Source: Vombatus ursinus
Taxonomy: Eukaryota > Chordata > Mammalia > Diprotodontia > Vombatidae
NCBI RefSeq assembly: GCF_900497805.2
Contig: NW_020954557.1
Span: forward strand, 36,591,210 to 36,655,209
Length of the DNA stretch: 64,000 nt
Direction of reading: 5' to 3'
The position numbers and the translations under genes are program-made. Under the pieces are notes generated by a model. The model saw only the letters and a list, made by a program, of their open reading frames with translations, did no database searches and was not told the origin of the DNA. Below are positions 59,717 to 64,000 of this stretch, piece by piece. Within the stretch, counting starts at the first letter, position 1, and each line of letters begins with the position of its first letter.

Positions 59717-59939
59717 ATTTTTTAGTTGTTTTCGGTCATGTATGATTCTTTATGATCCCATTTGGGATTTTCGTGGCAAAGATACTGGAGTGGTTTTCCA
59801 TTTTCTTCTCTAACTCTTTTTACAGATGAGGAATTGAGGCAAACAGAATTAAGTGACTTGCCGAGGGTCATACAGCTATATCTGAGGTTAGATTTTAACT
59901 CAGGTTCTCCGGGTATTCTATCTATTTCACCATCTAGCT
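59717..59939 (-). repeat. Mar1-type SINE
   Basis: Antisense: 'tttagttgttttcggtcatg', 'ttcgtggcaaagatactgga', 'gatgaggaattgaggcaaac', 'accatctagct'. The flanks 'cttgagattttt' and 'cttgaggtttt' look like a target-site duplication. Confidence 0.88.
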
Positions 59940-60454
59940 TGAGGTTTTAGTGAACTATAAATTCAAGGTGAATCAATAGCATGATACTTGAATGCATCTG
60001 GAATTAAAAAGATGTAGTACTTCCTTCCAGAGGTGAAAATCATAATCTATTTATGCCTTCTCATGCTATACAACTCTTCTCCAAGTTCTTCCTAAATCCC
60101 CCACTGAGGGCCACTACCCAATGTTACGGGGCCTTCTTCCAAGCCTCTGGACATTGTATAAGTAACAATGGAGCATGTGGGCTATCGACACTTATCCCTA
60201 ACTCTCACAACATCACTGATCCATATCCATTCCTCGTGATGTATTTCCCCAATAATATATTTCATGCTGCTTTTGCTGAATAATTCTTCACTAGTAATAT
60301 GGTGTAACCTGTTAATGCCTACCATGTATATCTCCATTGTCCCTCCAGGTGGATGTGCAACTTTAATTCTTTAGGGTGTGGTCTTCTATGCTTTGCAGTC
60401 ATATCATATCACAAGATTGATGCTGGTATTAAACATATGGCCCTTTATTTCAAT

Positions 60455-60610
60455 CCAATTCAGTAAACATTTATTAAGCTCTTCCTATCTGCCAGGCACT
60501 GGGCATATAATTAATAAAAATAAATATAGTCTCTGCCTTCAAGGAGCTTACAGTCCAACGGGGGAAGACAATACACAAAAGGAAGCAGGAAAGGGTGGGG
60601 TTATCATGTT
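60455..60610 (-). repeat. L2 LINE 3' end
   Basis: Antisense: 'cagtaaacatttattaagct', 'tctgccaggcactgggcata', 'cttcaaggagcttacagtcc'. It may extend to about 60780. Confidence 0.82.
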
Positions 60611-60787
60611 CCATGGTGTGTAATCCAGACAGAGCAGCAGATGCAGAGTGGAATAAGCCAAAAAGTCCAGTTTCTGCCCTCTATGAAGAATGGCTTTAGG
60701 AGAAGTTTAGTACTCCATAGTCCAGCCCTCCAATCAGAGTGGAGAGGAAGCTGACGAAGATGATTTCAGTCAAAGTTTTAAGTTAGC

Positions 60788-61157
60788 ATTCCAAAAAACA
60801 TAGTGGACCAAATGATGAAGATAGCCATATTGGTGATCTTGGCAATGTTACTCCCAACAAAGATGGTTTGGCAACAGTGTCTATCAAAGATTCTCTAATT
60901 GCACTTTTTGGACATTATTCTATCATTGGCCATACTGTGGTGGTCCGTAAGGAAGCTGAGGACTTGGGCAAAAGGGGAAATACAGGGAGTGAAAAGACAA
61001 GAAATGCTGGACCTCACCTAGGTTGTGGCATAATTGGGATTGCTAAGTAAATCAATTTCCTAGGATATAGCTTAGGTACTTAGGAACACAAAGTTGATTA
61101 TTACATGTAGAAACATATTTAGCAAGATCAATAAACACTAATATTAAGTTAAAAAAT
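60788..61157 (+). pseudogene. SOD1: SOD1 (Cu/Zn superoxide dismutase) processed pseudogene, 5'-truncated
   Basis: Intronless copy of the 3' part of SOD1 mRNA. From 60790 the frame is open for 86 codons to a TAA at 61048-61050. The peptide includes '[10 protein letters not shown]', '[14 protein letters not shown]', '[20 protein letters not shown]' and 'GCGIIGIAK', against the parent's C-terminal half. The zinc-loop His and Asp (HxGD) are kept. The copper ligand His120 (human numbering, in 'VVHEK') has become Arg, and active-site Arg143 has become His. The 3' UTR resemblance continues past the stop to 'caataaacact' and a short A run (about 61151). The missing first half and lost catalytic residues show it is dead. 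It carries an internal ATG at 60868 but no sign of use. Confidence 0.92.
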
Positions 61158-61279
61158 ATTTCAGAGAGAAGCTTGGGATCATTAAAAGAATTCCACAATT
61201 TCCCAAATGTAATCCAGCCTACTTTTCTCTTCCTATTCAATTCTGTACTCAGTTCAATATTCATTTACAGTTTATTTCC

Positions 61280-61370
61280 AAGATACATAATACACATACA
61301 TATACACATACACACATGTATATTATTTATATATTTATATATACACATATAAACTTACACACACTCATAT
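61280..61370. repeat. ACAT/TATA-rich simple repeat
   Basis: Mixed ACAT, ACAC and TATA units over about 90 bp. Confidence 0.88.
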
Positions 61371-61869
61371 TCTGGGCTTTCCATCCTGAAAAGTATAGCC
61401 TGGGCCCTAGACATTCATTATCCCCATAGTTTTTATGATGTGCATAATTTAATCAAACTTGTGGGTAATTGTGTAGCTTACTTAATAGGCTCTGTGGTGC
61501 TCTAGGGCTTGCTGTAGTCAAAATATTATCATCTGCCAACAGAAGCATTATGTAGACTTCACAAGCTACATGGGGAAGTTTTCTTCCATTTGGGCTCCAT
61601 GCTAGACCTTTTCCATGACAGTACAAATATCTTTAGCTTCACTATTTAATGCCTCCTTTGATATGAATAATCATAGTCATGGAACATAGATTTCTCTTGT
61701 TTCATCTTTCAATGAATCCCATATGATTTCCAAAAACGCAAAGGAGATACTTTGTTGGAGGTGAGCCTTTTAGTTGACTTTAGTTGATAATGCAATAAAT
61801 GAAATTACTTTTGATACTCAACAAATAATAAGCACAGTAAGTTCTTGTATTCTTCACTTTTTAGGCAAT

Positions 61870-61975
61870 TCAATTGAGAGGCATCGTGATGTGGGTAGAA
61901 TGCTAGATGTGTCCTTCAGAGGACCTTGGTTCAAATCCACCTCAGACATTTACTAACTGTGAGACAATCAGCAAA
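61870..61975 (+). repeat. MIR/MIR3-type SINE, 5' half
   Basis: Sense: 'gagaggcatcgtgatgtggg', then 'ccttggttcaaatccacctc' and 'catttactaactgtgagaca'. Confidence 0.7.
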
Positions 61976-62236
61976 ATACAGAAATGGGTCATAACAATCA
62001 GCAATTGACTGCTGACTGTTGATTTTTAGTTATGACCTCTGGATTTATTTATAGTGAAAAAGTTGGCATTTATATGATTCCATTCCTTCAGTAGTATGTC
62101 AATTAATGGGTCACTAGACAAGAATCTTATATTTAGAATACTAATAGTTAAGTTAATGTTCATAGACGGTCTAAAATTGGTATGATCCTTAGCACCCTTT
62201 GTCTTGTTCTTTATGAGGTCCCTAGTATTCTGATCT

Positions 62237-62308
62237 GCCCATCAAATCTATCATGTTAATCTTATTTTGTGTGCCCATCAAATCTATCATTTTAATCTTA
62301 TTTTGTCT
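62237..62308. repeat. 36-bp tandem duplication
   Basis: Units 62237-62272 and 62273-62308 both begin 'gcccatcaaatctatcat' and differ at two positions. Confidence 0.95.
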
Positions 62309-62309
62309 A

Positions 62310-62870
62310 ATCTTTTTTGTTTTTGCAGATGAAATATTTTCTTAGTTTTTTCCCATATTGACTGTGCCATATACAATTTCATCCTCCATTGTGTTAATTT
62401 TGCTCTTAATTATTTCCACTAATGTTTTTGTATTCTTTATGGAGATTTCCACAGTTTCATTATCATATTTTCCTAACATTCTTTAACTGCTCCCTGTTAC
62501 CTTTCCTCCCCTAATTCCTCTCATAATTTTTTTAGGAGGATTAGGAGGTTTCATTTTTTCCTTTAATTTCTTAAGTATGTCTATTTTCTATTTATTCTTA
62601 TCCTTTGCAACTTCTGCTGTTTCTAATGAATTTTTCTGATGATATTTGGCGATAATTTTCTTCTAATTTCCTTCTTTGTTTGCTTACACCATAAATTTTT
62701 CTCATAGTATCTGGACTCTTCAATTTGCTTTTTTTCTCATGATAAATTCTAGCAAAATTGTTTCTTTTCAGTTTAAATTTGTTTGTGTGAGAGAGAACTA
62801 TCATAAGAAGGCAACATAACTTATAACCTCTCCTCCTACCATCTTTCCTGAAGTCCCAATACAAGTCTCT
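62310..62870 (-). repeat. Possible L1 5' UTR/ORF1-start remnant
   Basis: On the minus strand the text is A-rich and the 88-codon frame (62598-62864) is Lys/Arg/Glu-rich, including 'DTMRKIYGVSKQRRKLEENY'. It is preceded by an 'aagatggtaggagg'-like start. This resembles the 5' end of marsupial L1, but I could not confirm a family match. Confidence 0.35.
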
Positions 62871-63079
62871 AACACATCAAGTCTCTAATAGAATGTGAGC
62901 TAGCATCATTGGCTTCTGTTCATGTAGTTCATGCAGACCTCAAAAGATTGGTGACATATTGAAACCATTTATCTCAATTTAAGCAGCATAGATTTTCATG
63001 AAATCTATAGAGTATTAGAACTGAAAAGGCCCTCAGAAACAAAGTGAATTTTGTTTGCTAAGAACTATTGACAGTTGTT

Positions 63080-63215
63080 AAGATCATAAGATTTTGAATT
63101 ATATGGAACCTTAGAAATCATCGATTCCCATTCCCCCATTTTAAAGGTGAGAAAACTGGGTTTTAGTGAGTCAAAGTCATAAAGGGAATAAGCAGATTTA
63201 TCGTATTCCAAACTT
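63080..63215 (-). repeat. MIR3/THER1-type CORE-SINE, diverged
   Basis: Antisense: 'gatcataagattttgaatta', 'ggaaccttagaaatcatcga', 'aaaggtgagaaaactgggtt'. Confidence 0.65.
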
Positions 63216-63378
63216 TATGAGATTCATTGGATCAACTTAGGCCCTTCTCCCATCAATCTAGATCTCAACCCCTACTCATGACTTCTTGTCCTGTTTTATT
63301 CTTGTCCATGCCCTTCTAAAAATATTCTATATCCAAGATGTCCAATACTCTAAAGGTCTTCTACTTTCTCTTTAAACA

Positions 63379-63457
63379 CAGGGTGTCCCAGAAGTCTTAG
63401 TGTTAGTTTTAAGCTATTAAAACCCCAAATAGCACACAGATTTTTGGGGTCACCCTG
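63379..63457. mobile_element. Mariner-type MITE, copy 3
   Basis: Ends 'cagggtgtcccagaagtctt' and 'tttttggggtcaccctg' are imperfect inverted repeats about 80 bp apart. Same family as 51583 and 52213, but with different flanks, so an independent insertion. Confidence 0.8.
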
Positions 63458-63566
63458 TATTTCATGAATACTGGTGTTACCAGATACTTGGGCTACATAT
63501 CTGTCATCTCTACTTCTCAAAGTCAAGTTCCTTTTCTCGTCATGCTTCCCCTTGATGATGTCTTTT

Positions 63567-63708
63567 TTTTTTCTTTTTTTGCTAGGCAATTAGGATTAAG
63601 TGACTTGCCCAGAGTTAGCAAGTATTATGTGTCTGAGGCCGGATTTGAACTCAGGTCCTTCTGACTCCAGAGCTGGTGCCCTATCCACTGTGCCACCTAG
63701 CTGCCCCC
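63567..63708 (-). repeat. WSINE1-type SINE with perfect target-site duplication
   Basis: Antisense complete copy: T-rich tail complement, 'gctaggcaattaggattaag', 'gtgacttgcccagagttagc', 'ggatttgaactcaggtcctt', ending 'gtgccacctagctgcccc'. It is flanked by identical 'tgatgatgtctttt' at 63553-63566 and 63709-63722. Confidence 0.95.
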
Positions 63709-64000
63709 TGATGATGTCTTTTATGCCATTTTATGTATATAATTCTTCATTGGTAATATGCTGCAGCCTATTTATGTCCATATGCCTTCCTAAAAGTCCC
63801 ATTCCACTGTGGTGTACTCTCGAACGTGGGTTCTTAAAGACTGTGGCAGCAGAGCAGAATTTCTCAAAGGTTCTAGCAGACCAGAAAGGCTTTGAATTCA
63901 GTACTGACAATAAACAATCCACTGCCTAAGAACCAAGATAGCTAAGTTTGGAGAGACTTATCACCAACAGACTGGCAACAAAAGGATGAATTCTTTGGTC

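Noticed and set aside
62598-62864. 88-codon basic frame on the minus strand as a host gene
   Set aside because: It looks like the start of an L1-type remnant; no independent gene support.

Overview
The window is mammalian, almost certainly marsupial, nuclear DNA. It is AT-rich, intron-like and crowded with SINE families of marsupial type: a long tRNA-derived CORE-SINE whose 3' end matches an RTE LINE (Mar1 type), a shorter poly(A)-tailed SINE with an 'aattgcct' 3' end (WSINE1 type), MON1/MIR and MIR3/THER1 copies, and many L2 and L3/CR1 LINE pieces. The 'aattgcct' SINE ending is the form I recall from Australian marsupials and the monito del monte. The opossum homologue ends differently, so I favour an Australidelphian source. 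Repeat family names come from memory of consensus sequences, not from a database search.

The only functional gene I can support is CCDC141 (coiled-coil domain containing 141, also called CAMDI) on the + strand. Two consecutive internal coding exons are present, at 29207-29401 (65 codons, phase 0) and 50320-50492 (57 codons plus 2 bases). Both have consensus AG/GT borders, and the reading frame is continuous across a 20.9 kb intron. The rest of the window is three CCDC141 introns: the 3' part of one (1-29206), a complete one (29402-50319) and the 5' part of a third (50493-64000).

The introns also hold two dead processed copies of housekeeping genes. An RPSA (40S ribosomal protein SA) retrocopy at 56189-57211 landed inside a Mar1 SINE. 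A 5'-truncated SOD1 retrocopy lies at 60788-61157.

By region: 1-10 kb has L2, Mar1 and L3 copies and a (TG)n tract. At 10-20 kb are L3, WSINE1, an unclassified block and a degraded RTE LINE (19425-20151). At 20-29 kb are a hAT-like element, nested SINEs with a CTT/ACT microsatellite holding a 10-N assembly gap, a long purine tract and a possible L1 5' end. At 29-50 kb is the large intron, with L2 coding remnants, SINEs nested in SINEs, a CArG-containing palindrome inside an L3 copy, and a 430-bp nearly pure A/T block. At 50-64 kb are a duplicated mariner-type MITE, L3, the two retrocopies, a perfect hairpin and a WSINE1 copy with an intact target-site duplication.

Four blocks of about 550-800 bp (3480-4290, 8090-8640, 16090-16715, 25560-26230) have no repeat I recognise and are the best places to look for conserved regulatory DNA. 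I found no novel multi-gene system. The notable content is transposon archaeology and possible intronic control elements. No endogenous retrovirus, tRNA gene, rRNA or CRISPR array could be supported.
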